From: Planctomycetota bacterium
Lineage (GTDB): Bacteria > Planctomycetota > Planctomycetia > Gemmatales > Gemmataceae
Assembly (NCBI GenBank): GCA_021807595.1
Contig: JAKBCS010000005.1
Coordinates: forward strand, 1-64,000
Reading direction: 5' to 3'
DNA length: 64,000 bases
Part shown: piece after piece, positions 1-12,119 of the stretch
How positions within the stretch are numbered: the stretch's first letter is position 1
How the letters are laid out: each line of letters begins with the position of its first letter
Translations under genes and position numbers: made by a program
Notes under the pieces: generated by a model
The model's database searches: none
The model's input: the letters and a program-made list of their open reading frames with translations, nothing else
What the model was told of the DNA's origin: nothing

Positions 1-2
1 AT

Positions 3-75
3 TAGCGGCGACTGGGATCGAACCAGTGACACGCGGCTTATGAAGCCGCTGCTCTAACCTCTGAGCTACGCCGCC
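3..75 (-). tRNA. tRNA-Met (anticodon CAT)
   Basis: The reverse complement folds as a complete 73-nt tRNA. The 7-bp acceptor stem closes with a G-U pair (GGCGGCG with CGCCGCT), the D arm has GCTC/GAGC, the anticodon stem is GCGGC/GCCGC with loop TTCATAA, and the T arm is ACTGG-TTCGATC-CCAGT. The anticodon is CAT and CCA is not encoded. It reads most simply as elongator tRNA-Met. A lysidine-modified tRNA-Ile(CAT) cannot be excluded by eye. Confidence 0.93.
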
Positions 76-333
76 GAATCTCGATGTAGTGTATGGTCTA
101 GGCACTGGCGTGGATAGACCTCAACAGAGACTCCCTTGCAAAAGAGAGCTAAACTTCGCTGAGGTTCATTCTACAATCGCGGGCAATTCCGCCAAGCCGA
201 ACGAAACCAACAAGCTACCACCAGCCTTGCCAAGGAACCATCGTCAACGCACACCAACGATCCCTACCGTGGCAGCGACCCAAGGCGACACGATACGCAC
301 GGTGGCGTGCGTTAGGCGATCGCTCAAGAAAGT

Positions 334-1503
334 CTACGCCGTCGCTGGGTGATTTTCGCCGGATACGGGATCGTTGAGCGGCACGGGCGGAGCTTGGCCG
401 AAGGCGTGGAAGAAGGTAAGACAGGCTGCGCCGATCGCGCCGCACAGCATTCCCAATTCCAGAGGTCCGGGAATCGAAGCGACATCGCTTTGAGATGGAA
501 AAATCATTGCGAATAGATCGAACCAGCGTCCGACCAAGACGAGAAGGCAGACCGCTCCCAAAACCGTCGGCGATCGTTTGGCCGCTCGGAACAGCAAGAG
601 GCAGAATGGAATCCCCCAATTGAGGACGACGGCGAGAAGGATCAACGCCGGCCAGGAACCTTGCCAGCGATGCGCGAAGTAGATCGCTTCCTCCGGTTGA
701 TTGGTGTACCAGATCAGCAGGTATTGGCAGAACCAAATGTACATCCAAAAGCAACTGAAGCCGAAAAGAAGTGTTGCAAGATCGTGAAAGTGATCTTTCG
801 TCACTGCCTCCGCGAGGGGGCCGCGCCGCTGAAGCCATAGGGCCAGAAGAGTGACGGCGGCTAGGGAAGTCAGAATGATGCCCGCGAAGTTGTATACGCC
901 GAAGATAGTGCTGGACCACTTCGGCTCCAACGACATGATCCAGTCGGAACCGGCCAGCCAACAGGTGATGCCGAAGACGACGAGGAACCCGGCGGAAAGA
1001 CGGAGATTCGTCCCGCTGGGGGCGGCATCGCTTGCCCGATCTTGCCGGCGCGAGTTTCGCACGATCGCGACGGCGAAGATCGTCCACAGGGCCAGGTAGA
1101 TCGAAGACCGGAGGAGAAAGAACGGTCGGCTGAGCCATAAATGCCCCAAGGGCGAATCGGGTTCCTGTTCCGGCCCTTGGGTCCACGAGTACAAGGACGG
1201 CCGCAAGAGTAAGACGGCAAGAAGACCAATCGAGGCCACGGGCAGTAGCGCGGCCATCGCTTCGGGCACGCGCCGCAACGGCCCGCTCCAACGAGCGCCA
1301 GTCACATAATGGAGAGCGACGATGAGGAGTCCGCCTAACCCAAGACTCGTTAAGTAGTAGCCGAGCAACAGAACGTTTGCCCACGCGCGTTCCGGCGCGA
1401 GCAACAATCCGAGCAGCAAAGCGACGCCGCCCAATAGCGCCAAACCACGAAAGAATAGCAAGTCCTTGGCAGGTAAGCGATACGTCGTTTCGCTCGACTT
1501 CAT
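334..1503 (-). CDS. actF: Alternative complex III subunit ActF (quinol:cytochrome c oxidoreductase, membrane subunit)
   Basis: A 389-residue polytopic membrane protein with about ten hydrophobic segments. It reads like ActF, the NrfD-related subunit of alternative complex III, which oxidises quinol in the cytoplasmic membrane. The segments around WIMSLEPKWSSTIFGVYNF and NQPEEAIYFAHRW are typical of that family. I chose the ATG giving MKSSETTYR; a start 48 bases upstream is possible but adds a non-hydrophobic tail. It lies on the same strand as actABCDE but is cut off from actE by a 3.6-kb block of three opposite-strand genes, so it probably has its own promoter in the divergent 1504-1757 gap. 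Confidence 0.85.
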   Translation of the reverse strand: MKSSETTYRLPAKDLLFFRGLALLGGVALLLGLLLAPERAWANVLLLGYYLTSLGLGGLLIVALHYVTGARWSGPLRRVPEAMAALLPVASIGLLAVLLLRPSLYSWTQGPEQEPDSPLGHLWLSRPFFLLRSSIYLALWTIFAVAIVRNSRRQDRASDAAPSGTNLRLSAGFLVVFGITCWLAGSDWIMSLEPKWSSTIFGVYNFAGIILTSLAAVTLLALWLQRRGPLAEAVTKDHFHDLATLLFGFSCFWMYIWFCQYLLIWYTNQPEEAIYFAHRWQGSWPALILLAVVLNWGIPFCLLLFRAAKRSPTVLGAVCLLVLVGRWFDLFAMIFPSQSDVASIPGPLELGMLCGAIGAACLTFFHAFGQAPPVPLNDPVSGENHPATA

Positions 1504-1757
1504 GTTCCATCCTCGTAGGCGACGATTACAGGGTGCGCTAGAGTGCAGCAATCCGCGTGCCGAATGTCACTCCATTCGGTTGAATCTTCCATCGCAGTGC
1601 CCGTTGAGAAACTTCTCTTCGATACTCTACCGAGAGATGGGCTAAGCGGAATCCCCTCATAATTCCGATAAGAGAGTCATCGTCTCGTCCGGATGGGCCG
1701 GAGGGGGAGACGAGTTCCGAACGATTGTGAGGCTGGGTATTTCCTATCGGAGGTGGT

Positions 1758-2411
1758 ATGGAGAATAATCGGGGAAATCGTAGCCGCCTTCGTATCCTTG
1801 GTGGCGTTCTCTTCCTTTTGGCTCTCATGGGATGGAGCCTTGGGCAAGAGTCGAAGGCCGCCCCGCCGTGGCGCTGGAACGACAGCCATACGGGATGGGG
1901 CTTTTTTGGCCGGGAACACCGTCAGGGGCCGCAGGCGATGGGAGGAACTTGGTATAACTTTCCCGGTGGTCCGGCAATTCACCAGCCGACAATCGGCGGC
2001 GAAGGATATGTGGACGACGGAACGAATTGCTCCAATGTGGGCGGTTCTTGGATGTGGATGCGCAGCTCGGATCAAGAACGCACAGTCGCCGCCGCTCTCT
2101 TCAACCGCTATTGCATCCGTTGTCATGGCGTGGACGGTCGTGGCGTCTGGGACATTCCAGGCGTGCCGGACTTCACAAATGCCCGCTGGCAGACGGCTCG
2201 CTCGGACGACCAGATCGCCCGTATCATCATTGAGGGGCGAGGCGGAGTCATGCCGACGTTTCGGGGAACCTTGACCTTGGAGGAAGCCTGGGCCATGGCC
2301 CGTTATCTGCGAACCTTCCCGCCGGGCGCGACGACGCCGAAACCGAGTCTCGGCAAGTCGGAGAAAACGAACCAAGGGCCGGAAATACCCGCACCTACCA
2401 AGATGAAATAA
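1758..2411 (+). CDS. Secreted monoheme cytochrome c
   Basis: 217 residues. An uncleaved anchor or signal peptide at about residues 10-30 is followed by one heme site, CIRCH (C119, C122, H123). The C-terminal domain (residues 108-200) carries the pattern DGRG...PDFTNARWQ...RSDDQI, with a Met-containing loop (GGVMPTFRG) likely supplying the distal ligand. The same domain recurs in the diheme lipoprotein at 4472 and three times in the ActE-like protein, so they share an origin. GGAGG lies just before the ATG. The N-terminal 80 residues (WGFFGREHRQGPQAMGGTWYNFPGG region) are not recognised. It probably carries electrons in the periplasm for the surrounding respiratory cluster. Confidence 0.85.
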   Translation: MENNRGNRSRLRILGGVLFLLALMGWSLGQESKAAPPWRWNDSHTGWGFFGREHRQGPQAMGGTWYNFPGGPAIHQPTIGGEGYVDDGTNCSNVGGSWMWMRSSDQERTVAAALFNRYCIRCHGVDGRGVWDIPGVPDFTNARWQTARSDDQIARIIIEGRGGVMPTFRGTLTLEEAWAMARYLRTFPPGATTPKPSLGKSEKTNQGPEIPAPTKMK

Positions 2412-2722
2412 GCGCGCCGAAGAACGGGACGACGGCATTCGCTATCGGGTCGTGCCATCGCACGCTCGACGACGGATGCCGTCGTTCTCCATCCATTTTA
2501 GTTTTCACACATTCCTATTGTCCTCGTTCGATCGTTCCCACCCGGCTCATCCCGCCGCCTCAACGCTTCGTAATTTCGTCTTGCACGATTCCGGCACTCT
2601 CGCTATGTGTCTTTCTCTCATTTATCCCAAGCGAAAACATGCAGAGAACATGGATCAAAGGGGGGTCTGCGCGCTTGGAGGAAATGGCGTAATGATCGAC
2701 GCGAATGAGGGGGGGAACAGAC
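2412..2722. other. Intergenic region with a hairpin
   Basis: About 310 bases with no convincing gene. The only structure I see is the inverted repeat listed at 2429-2485. Short ORFs here lack ribosome binding sites and protein-like composition. Confidence 0.5.
2429..2485. terminator. Inverted repeat after the cytochrome c gene
   Basis: ACGACGGCAT (2429-2438) pairs perfectly with ATGCCGTCGT (2476-2485) across a 37-base loop, 18 bases past the cytochrome stop codon. There is no T-run, so it may be a REP-type palindrome or an RNA-stabilising hairpin rather than a classical terminator. Confidence 0.35.
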
Positions 2723-4408
2723 GTGCGCAGCTTACGCTTCTTATGGCTTTTCGGTTGCCTCGCGGTTGTGGCGACGACCGCCTCGATCCGAGCCGAGGTC
2801 AAAGCGGTCCTATCGCCGCCAAACGGACCAACGGCGATGGAGGGAGAGAAATCGTCCGCCACTCTATCTGCCGATGCGTTTCAGACGCAGATGAGAGAAC
2901 AGCGCGAGCGAATCGACGCGCTCATTAAAGTAGTCGAAACTTTGACGGGACAACTCGAGCGCGTTTTGTCGAACGACTCGACCTCTCCCAGCAAGGCCGA
3001 CAAAACCGCGAAGCCGGAGGAATCGCCCGCACTACAGCAAAATCGGCGAGTCTTCGCCAAGTTGCGCGAAGAGGAGCAAGAGGCTCAAGCCGCGCAGAAG
3101 CCCGAAGAGATGCAAAAGCAATTGGAACTGCAGCGCAAGCAAATCGACGTTTTGAATAAGATGGTTAAATTGTTGGCGGAACAACTCCAAAAACAAGAAC
3201 CGATCGTAAGCAAATTGCAAACCGATGTCGCCGGTCTGGATGGTCGTTCACTCCAAGGCGCGGCGAGAGATCAACAGTTGGGGTATGCACTGGACAACTT
3301 GACCGAACACGTCGATTCCACGCAGCGCTATTGGTCGATGCTCCCGGCTACCTTAAAGGAGTTGGCCGATCCGAGTTATAACAACGAAACGCCGCTCAGC
3401 ATCTACGGGCAAGTTGTCGAACGCTACCATCAATTCAACGGTCGTTCCGGCGTGTTTGAATCGCCGACGTTCTCGCCGTTCTTCCTGCTGACGCTGAACC
3501 AGAGAATCTTTCTGGAAGCCAACCTGGATATTAACAACCTCGGAGTGGGTGTTCCGTGGGCGCAGATGGATTTTATCCTCAACGACAAAATGACGGCGGT
3601 GGTCGGTCGCTATTTACTCCCCATCGGTTTCTACAACGAACGCTTAAACTTCGAGTGGGGCAACAAAATGTACGATTCGCCCTTGATGTTCCGCCAAGTG
3701 TCGCCATTGGCATCCACGGACGGTGTCCAGTTGCGCGGCTCCAGCTATCTTTTCTCCACGCCGATTAAATTGGAATACTCTCTTTACGGCGGCAACGGCA
3801 TGCAGTTGGCGGGGCCTCCCTCAACGCTTGCCGATCTCGTCGATCTCAACGTATTAGCGGGTTCCGATGAAGTACACGCCAAGGCGATGGGCGGACGTTT
3901 GGGCGTGTGGCTGCCGAAATGGGGCGTCAACGCCGGCGTTTCCGGGTATTACGACCACAATTATTCGTTGAGTTCGCCCAATTTGAACCTCGGCATCGTC
4001 TCGGTGGATGCCAGCTATCATCGCGGCAATCTCGACGCGCGCTTTGAAGGTGCGGCCATGAATCAACAGGCCGCCGCCGTCATCGGCAACGACATCAAAC
4101 GCGCTGGTCTGTACGCTCAGTTGGCCTATCGCCGCTACGATCTTCCCAACGGGTTTTTCCAGAAACTTGAGTTCGTGGCGCGTTATAGTTTGGAACGATT
4201 CCAAGGCATCGACCCGACGCAATTAGATTTCACCTCGTTCCAAAACAGCACCTACGTCCCGGTGGACCGCAATCAATACGCCTTTAGCATCAATTACTAT
4301 TTTTACCCATCGGGCATCGTCAAGTTCGGTTATGAGATCAATCAAGAGCTGCATGGAGTCAATTTGAACGATAACGTCTTTTTCTCACAAGTGGTGTGGG
4401 CGTTTTAA
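2723..4408 (+). CDS. Outer-membrane porin with N-terminal periplasmic coiled coil
   Basis: 561 residues from GTG. A signal peptide (RFLWLFGCLAVVATTASIRA) is followed by an approximately 150-residue region of Gln/Glu/Lys/Leu heptads in two blocks, predicted to form a coiled coil. The rest (about residues 210-561) alternates hydrophobic and polar residues as in a beta barrel and ends in a terminal Phe (QVVWAF), the usual outer-membrane assembly signal. The ATG at 2705 is possible, but the G-rich run just after it fits as the ribosome binding site for the GTG at 2723. It sits between two cytochrome c genes on the same strand. The family resembles trimeric DcaP-type or phosphate-selective porins; the substrate is unknown. 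Confidence 0.7.
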   Translation: MRSLRFLWLFGCLAVVATTASIRAEVKAVLSPPNGPTAMEGEKSSATLSADAFQTQMREQRERIDALIKVVETLTGQLERVLSNDSTSPSKADKTAKPEESPALQQNRRVFAKLREEEQEAQAAQKPEEMQKQLELQRKQIDVLNKMVKLLAEQLQKQEPIVSKLQTDVAGLDGRSLQGAARDQQLGYALDNLTEHVDSTQRYWSMLPATLKELADPSYNNETPLSIYGQVVERYHQFNGRSGVFESPTFSPFFLLTLNQRIFLEANLDINNLGVGVPWAQMDFILNDKMTAVVGRYLLPIGFYNERLNFEWGNKMYDSPLMFRQVSPLASTDGVQLRGSSYLFSTPIKLEYSLYGGNGMQLAGPPSTLADLVDLNVLAGSDEVHAKAMGGRLGVWLPKWGVNAGVSGYYDHNYSLSSPNLNLGIVSVDASYHRGNLDARFEGAAMNQQAAAVIGNDIKRAGLYAQLAYRRYDLPNGFFQKLEFVARYSLERFQGIDPTQLDFTSFQNSTYVPVDRNQYAFSINYYFYPSGIVKFGYEINQELHGVNLNDNVFFSQVVWAF

Positions 4409-4471
4409 CGCGGATGCTCGTTGGTTCGAGGCTATCCTCCACGGCGGAGGATTGAAGGAAGAGGAGATCGA

Positions 4472-5326
4472 ATGATGTTTCGGCTTGCTCCACGGCGTCT
4501 CGCGGCGGCGGTCCTCATGCTCGTCACTCTGACGGCCCTCGGTTGCTACAACACCTTTCCCGATTTTTCGGAAGCAGCGCGAGGACCGACACCCCTGCGC
4601 GGTCCTTCTCCCAAGCGCGTTGCGGAGGCCGACACCTTCGAGAACTCGGTTACAGGAGGAGAGGTGTATTCCATGTATTGCTCCCAGTGTCACAACTACC
4701 GTCCGCTGTCGGAACGATCGTTCGCCAATTTCAAGAACGTGGCACAACACATGCGCGTTCGCGCCAATATGACGGGGAAAGAATACGCCAAACTGGTTGA
4801 GTTTCTGCATCAGTGGCACGATATTCCGCCGCCCACGCCGCCCGTGTCGCCCTCGCCCAAACGTACCATTTTCTCGCAACCGATCAACGAATTGCGCGAT
4901 CAGAAGTCGCCGCCCACGGCGTTGGGCAATCCGGGGCTGCCGCCTCAGGCGCAAAACAGCCCAGCCGAGGACGAGGCACAACAACCCACTCTTCTCCCGA
5001 CGGGTGCGACCGTGCCGTCGACACAGGGCGATGCCCCGCCCGCCGACGATTCAAAAAACAATCTGTCTCAGGCGGCGAACCTCTATCGCCAGCGCTGTCA
5101 GTGTTGTCACGACGCCAACGGAGCGGGGTTGGCGTTTCGCTCCACCATGCCCACGCTTCCCAATTTTACCAACTCAACCTGGCAATCGGGACGATCGGAC
5201 GAACAGTTGTTCGCCGGAATCTGGAACGGAAAGGGTGCCCTTATGCCGGGAAGCAGTGGACAGATCGACGAATCGCAGGCGCGTGCGCTCGTCGCCTATG
5301 TACGCTCTCTGAGCGTGGAGAATTGA
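4472..5326 (+). CDS. Diheme cytochrome c lipoprotein
   Basis: 284 residues. The signal peptide ends in the lipobox LTALGC, so Cys25 is probably lipidated and the protein membrane-tethered. Two heme sites are present: CSQCH (C70, C73, H74) and CQCCH (C209, C212, H213), the second with an unusual extra Cys inside the motif. A Pro-rich linker of about 85 residues (115-200) separates the two domains. The C-terminal domain has the PNFTNSTWQ...RSDEQL...GKGALMPG pattern shared with the neighbouring cytochromes. AGAGGAG lies 8 bases before the double ATG. Likely an electron shuttle on the periplasmic face of a membrane. Confidence 0.85.
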   Translation: MMFRLAPRRLAAAVLMLVTLTALGCYNTFPDFSEAARGPTPLRGPSPKRVAEADTFENSVTGGEVYSMYCSQCHNYRPLSERSFANFKNVAQHMRVRANMTGKEYAKLVEFLHQWHDIPPPTPPVSPSPKRTIFSQPINELRDQKSPPTALGNPGLPPQAQNSPAEDEAQQPTLLPTGATVPSTQGDAPPADDSKNNLSQAANLYRQRCQCCHDANGAGLAFRSTMPTLPNFTNSTWQSGRSDEQLFAGIWNGKGALMPGSSGQIDESQARALVAYVRSLSVEN

Positions 5327-5336
5327 TAAGAGACTC

Positions 5337-5366
5337 CTCGTTCCCACGCGGGAGCGTGGGGACGAG
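5337..5366. terminator. GTTCCCACGC-type palindrome between convergent genes
   Basis: CTCGTTCCCACGC and GCGTGGGGACGAG form a 13-bp stem with one G-U pair around a GGGA loop. It lies 10 bases after the diheme cytochrome stop and 6 bases from the stop of the opposite actE-like gene, so it could terminate both. The sequence belongs to a widespread bacterial REP-like class; a degenerate copy is at 13007-13038. Confidence 0.65.
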
Positions 5367-5372
5367 AAGCCG

Positions 5373-7070
5373 TTATTTCCTGGGTGGAGTAACGGTTTTC
5401 AATTCTTTGTTCAATTCGTCCCACTGTGCCTGGAGAGTGTTGAATCGTTTCTCGAAATCGCCGGTGCCCTCGGTGGCCGGAGCGCTGCCTTTGGGGCCGA
5501 ACGAGCGAACGTAGGCGGCGAGGTCGCGTGCCTGCGCCTCCGTGACGCGACCACTATTGGCCGGCATCAACGTGCCTTTGCCGTTCAGAATGCTGACCTG
5601 CAATTGGGCGTCGGTGTGGCTTCGTTGGAAGGCGGGGTCGGTGAAGTTCGGAATGGGAGGCAGGCTGGCACGCATGGCGTTCCCCGTCCCATCCGGCCCG
5701 TGGCACACGATGCAGAATTGACGGAAGATATTCGAGCCGACGCGGATGCGGGCCGCGGTGTCGCCGGGCATGGCCACCAAGGGAGGTTGCTTCACGTCGG
5801 CGAGTGGAAGTCCCGAATTGGCCAAGCCGGCGATGCCGGACTCGCCTTTGTCCGGTGGAGGCGGGCCGAAATACTTGGGGGGAGCTACCGGTATGACTTG
5901 TTTGCCGCCCTCGAATTTGCGGATCAGGGCGACCATATCGTGGACGTTTACCGAACCCAGTTTGTCCTTCATCGAGAGCATAAACTTGCCTTTGCCCTCC
6001 AAGATGGAATGGCTCAAATCGGAGTCTTTGCGAGACTTTTGCCATTTTTCGGAGGTGAAATCGGGCAGTTCAGGCATAGACTTGCGAATGAAGGCGTTGC
6101 CCTTGCCGGAATTGTCGTGGCAGGTGAAACAAAAGGTCTGGAATATGTCTACCGCTGACAAATGTGCGGAGATCGGTTGCGGCGCGGAGGATGCGGGTTT
6201 GCCGAGGGCGAAGGACCGGACGTAGACCGCCAGTTCGAGAATCTGATCGCGCGTCAATTTATATCGGAACGACGGCATCAGCGGCATCGAACCGTAGTCG
6301 ATTTGATTGACGATGGCCACGTCCGTCTGCGACATTTGCCAGGCCAAATTGGTGAAATCCGGAATCAGCGGCAGCGCCTTGCGAACCATGTTGCCAGTCC
6401 CATCGCCGCCGTGACAGGCGCTACAGTTCTCCTGAAACAGAGCGGTTGCCTTTGTCAGACCTGGCGAAGGCATAAGGGTGGGACGAGATGACGGCGCGTC
6501 TCTTTTCTGAAGGTTGCGAACGTGCAGAACGGCACACCATCGGTCGTCTACCGAGAGTTGACCGGCGTAGGAAGCCATATTTCCTTGTCCGTAGGTCAAA
6601 ACGTGGAACATATGGCCGTCTTTGATCTGCCGGGCGCGGTCGGCCAATAGCGAGGGCGGCGGCGGAAAACCGCGTCGCGTCACCGGACCGTCGCCCAGAC
6701 CCGTCGCGCCGTGACAAACTTGACAATAGGAGACGAAAACCTTCGCCCCGCGTTCGAGCCGAGCCGTGTCGCTCGCCGCAAACGGATTGTGCAACTCGAC
6801 GCCGGCGAGGAGGGCGTCGGTCGGCGTCGCCTGATAGTGCAGCGGCATTTGACCGCGCGCCAACGTGTTGGGCGGAGGCGAACGCAGGGTCATGCCGTCC
6901 GCGAAGTTCGGATTGGCGGAGAATGCTCGGAAGGCTGGGGAATGAGCCATCTGCGATTCCGGCCAAAACTCGTCGTTGGGCCGCAGCGCGTCCTTTCCGG
7001 GCAGCGCATTCAGAGCCAAGACGGTAGCGGCCATCACAATCAGAATCGCGTTTACAAATGCGCGGGTCAT
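5373..7070 (-). CDS. actE: Tetraheme ActE-like cytochrome c of alternative complex III
   Basis: 565 residues. After an N-terminal signal or anchor, the segment RPNDEFWPE...ARGQMPLHY and the first heme domain (CQVCH, C116/C119/H120) match the ActE subunit, which is normally monoheme and about 200 residues long. Three more c-type domains follow: CSACH (C216), CFTCH (C314) and CIVCH (C453). Each has the P-x-x-P-D/N-F-T...W/F-Q signature also found in the cytochromes at 1758 and 4472. A Pro-rich linker (391-430) precedes the last domain. It overlaps the upstream actC-actD gene by 4 bases. The extra domains would lengthen the electron path out of the complex; the family call for the N-terminus is firm, the role of the rest is inferred. 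Confidence 0.8.
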   Translation of the reverse strand: MTRAFVNAILIVMAATVLALNALPGKDALRPNDEFWPESQMAHSPAFRAFSANPNFADGMTLRSPPPNTLARGQMPLHYQATPTDALLAGVELHNPFAASDTARLERGAKVFVSYCQVCHGATGLGDGPVTRRGFPPPPSLLADRARQIKDGHMFHVLTYGQGNMASYAGQLSVDDRWCAVLHVRNLQKRDAPSSRPTLMPSPGLTKATALFQENCSACHGGDGTGNMVRKALPLIPDFTNLAWQMSQTDVAIVNQIDYGSMPLMPSFRYKLTRDQILELAVYVRSFALGKPASSAPQPISAHLSAVDIFQTFCFTCHDNSGKGNAFIRKSMPELPDFTSEKWQKSRKDSDLSHSILEGKGKFMLSMKDKLGSVNVHDMVALIRKFEGGKQVIPVAPPKYFGPPPPDKGESGIAGLANSGLPLADVKQPPLVAMPGDTAARIRVGSNIFRQFCIVCHGPDGTGNAMRASLPPIPNFTDPAFQRSHTDAQLQVSILNGKGTLMPANSGRVTEAQARDLAAYVRSFGPKGSAPATEGTGDFEKRFNTLQAQWDELNKELKTVTPPRK

Positions 7071-8981
7071 GGTTTTGCCTCAACCTCCGGTCGATCTTGT
7101 ACGAAAACGGCGCGACGCGCGCGCAGCAACTGCCGGATCTGGTCGGCTTCGGCGGACGAGCTTGGCACGCCCATTGCGAGAACGAACCGATCGTCGGTCG
7201 CCCCCGTCGTGGGCGTCACCGCGATCTTGCCCGGATAGAGCCGGCATCGAATCAGCCAAGCCGCCACCAAGCCCAAACCTCCGAACAAGACCATGCACTC
7301 GAAGGTGACCGGCACGAACGACGGCAACGAGTTCCAGGGCTGGCCGCCGACATTGATGGGCCAACTTCGAGCCGACGCCCAAAACTGAAACCACAGCGCC
7401 AGAATCACGCCGGCCGCGCCGCAGGTAAAACAGGCCGCCGCCAGACGCGAACGCCGCCAACCGAGCGATTCCTCCAAACCGTGAACGGGATAGGGACAAT
7501 AAATATCATCTATAGGCCAATTGTGCTTGCGAACGGCGCGGACGGCTTCGACGAGATCGTCCGCCTCCGAAAATACGGCGATAACAGCTTTCGCGCTCGT
7601 CTCCGAAGCCGATGACGGCTCCTCTTTGCTCTTGCTTTGGTGCCGATGTTCCAGGACGCCCTTGACCTCGGAAATGGCGATCATCGGCAGAAAGCGACAG
7701 AAGATCAGAAAGCAAGTGAAGAACAAACCGAAGCTGCCCAGCAGCGTGGCAAGTTCGATGGAGGTCGGCGTGTAGCTGCTCCAACTCGACGGCAGAAAGT
7801 TACGCTCCAACGAGGCAACGATGATAATGAATCGCTCGAACCACATGCCGACGTTAACCAAGACGGCGATGGTAAAGACCGCCGGCAAAAAAGCGCGAAC
7901 GCGGGGCATCCAAAAGAGCTGAGGCAAAAGCACGTTGCAGACTACCATGATGCCATAGCCCCAACCCAAGGGACCGAAGGCGCGATTGAGGAAGGTGAAC
8001 GACTCGTAGCGATTGCCCATGTAGAGCGCGGAGAAGAACTCGATGGCATAGGCCAAGCCCACCAGACAGCTGGTAGTCAGGATAACCTTGGTCATGGCCT
8101 CGATATGGCGTTGGGTGATGTAATCTTCCATGCCCATGACTTTGCGGGCAATCAGCATGAGCGTCAACACCATGGACATGCCGGAGAAGATAGCTCCCGC
8201 CACGAAATAGGGGGGGAAGATGGTCGTGTGCCAGCCGGGCAGTCGTCCGCCGGCGAAATCGGTGCTTACCACGGAATGTACCGAGACGACCAGAGGCGTG
8301 GCCAATCCGGCCAGGAGCATGTACACGATCTCGTAGCGCCGCCAGGTGCGAAATCCGCCGCTCCATCCGAGGCTGAAGAAACTCACCAGGCCGCGATACC
8401 AACCGGGACGGAGACGATCGCGCAGCGCGGCCAAATCGGGAATCAAGCCGATGTACCAGAAGACGAGCGAGATCGTGAAATAGGTGGAGATGGCGAAGAA
8501 ATCCCAATCGAGCGGAGAGCGGAAATTGACCCAGAGCGGTCCGCGCCAATTAGGATAGGGAAAGATCCAATAGAACAGCCAAGGTCGCCCCATGTGGATA
8601 ATGGGGAACAGTCCGGCGCAGGTGACGGCGAACAGTGTCATCGCTTCGGCGGAGCGATTGACCGAGGTGCGCCACTTCTGACGGAACAGGAACAAGATCG
8701 CCGAGATGAACGTACCGGCGTGGCCGATGCCGATCCAAAAGACGAAGTTGGTAATATCGAACGCCCAACCGACGCTGCGGTTGAGCCCCCAGGTTCCGAT
8801 GCCGGTGGCGATTTGATACGTCACCGCGGCCCCTCCCAACAGCAATAGGGCGAACGAAGGCAGAAACGCGAACCACCACAGGCTCGTGGCGCGTCGTTCC
8901 AGCGGGGCGCAGATGTCGGCCGTCACCTGCCCGGTGGACTTGTTGCCGCCGATGAGCGGCACATACGGAGGGATCGAGACA

Positions 8982-8989
<8 letters not shown>
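7067..8989 (-). CDS. actC-actD: Alternative complex III ActC-ActD fusion (NrfD-like membrane subunit + DUF3341)
   Basis: 640 residues. Residues 1 to about 460 are a polytopic NrfD/PsrC-like protein with about ten membrane segments, as in ActC, which probably contains the quinone site. A Lys/Glu/Ser-rich linker (about 455-475) leads into a DUF3341 domain (about 480-640) as in ActD, with the segments EADDLVEAVRAVRKHNWPIDDIY and two hydrophobic helices. In Rhodothermus these are two genes. The reading frame is continuous with no internal stop. It overlaps actB by 8 bases and the actE-like gene by 4, so the operon is translationally coupled. Confidence 0.88.
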
Positions 8990-11993
<3,004 letters not shown>

Positions 11994-12119
11994 CCACTTC
12001 CTCTCGATCCCTGATGCTAAGTTTGTAGGGCGGGTCGAGCGAAACGTAACCCAACCTGCCGTTTCTTCACCCGCTCCCTCACGGTCGCGGCTCTGAAATC
12101 ACCTTCGTGGGGCAAACTC

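Noticed and set aside
215-1510. 431-residue minus-strand ORF overlapping actF
   Set aside because: Alternative frame of actF; Arg/Ser-rich with no membrane segments, while the actF frame has clear family motifs.
7637-8848. 403-residue ORF on the plus strand
   Set aside because: Antisense to the actC-actD fusion; composition is typical of a GC-rich shadow frame.
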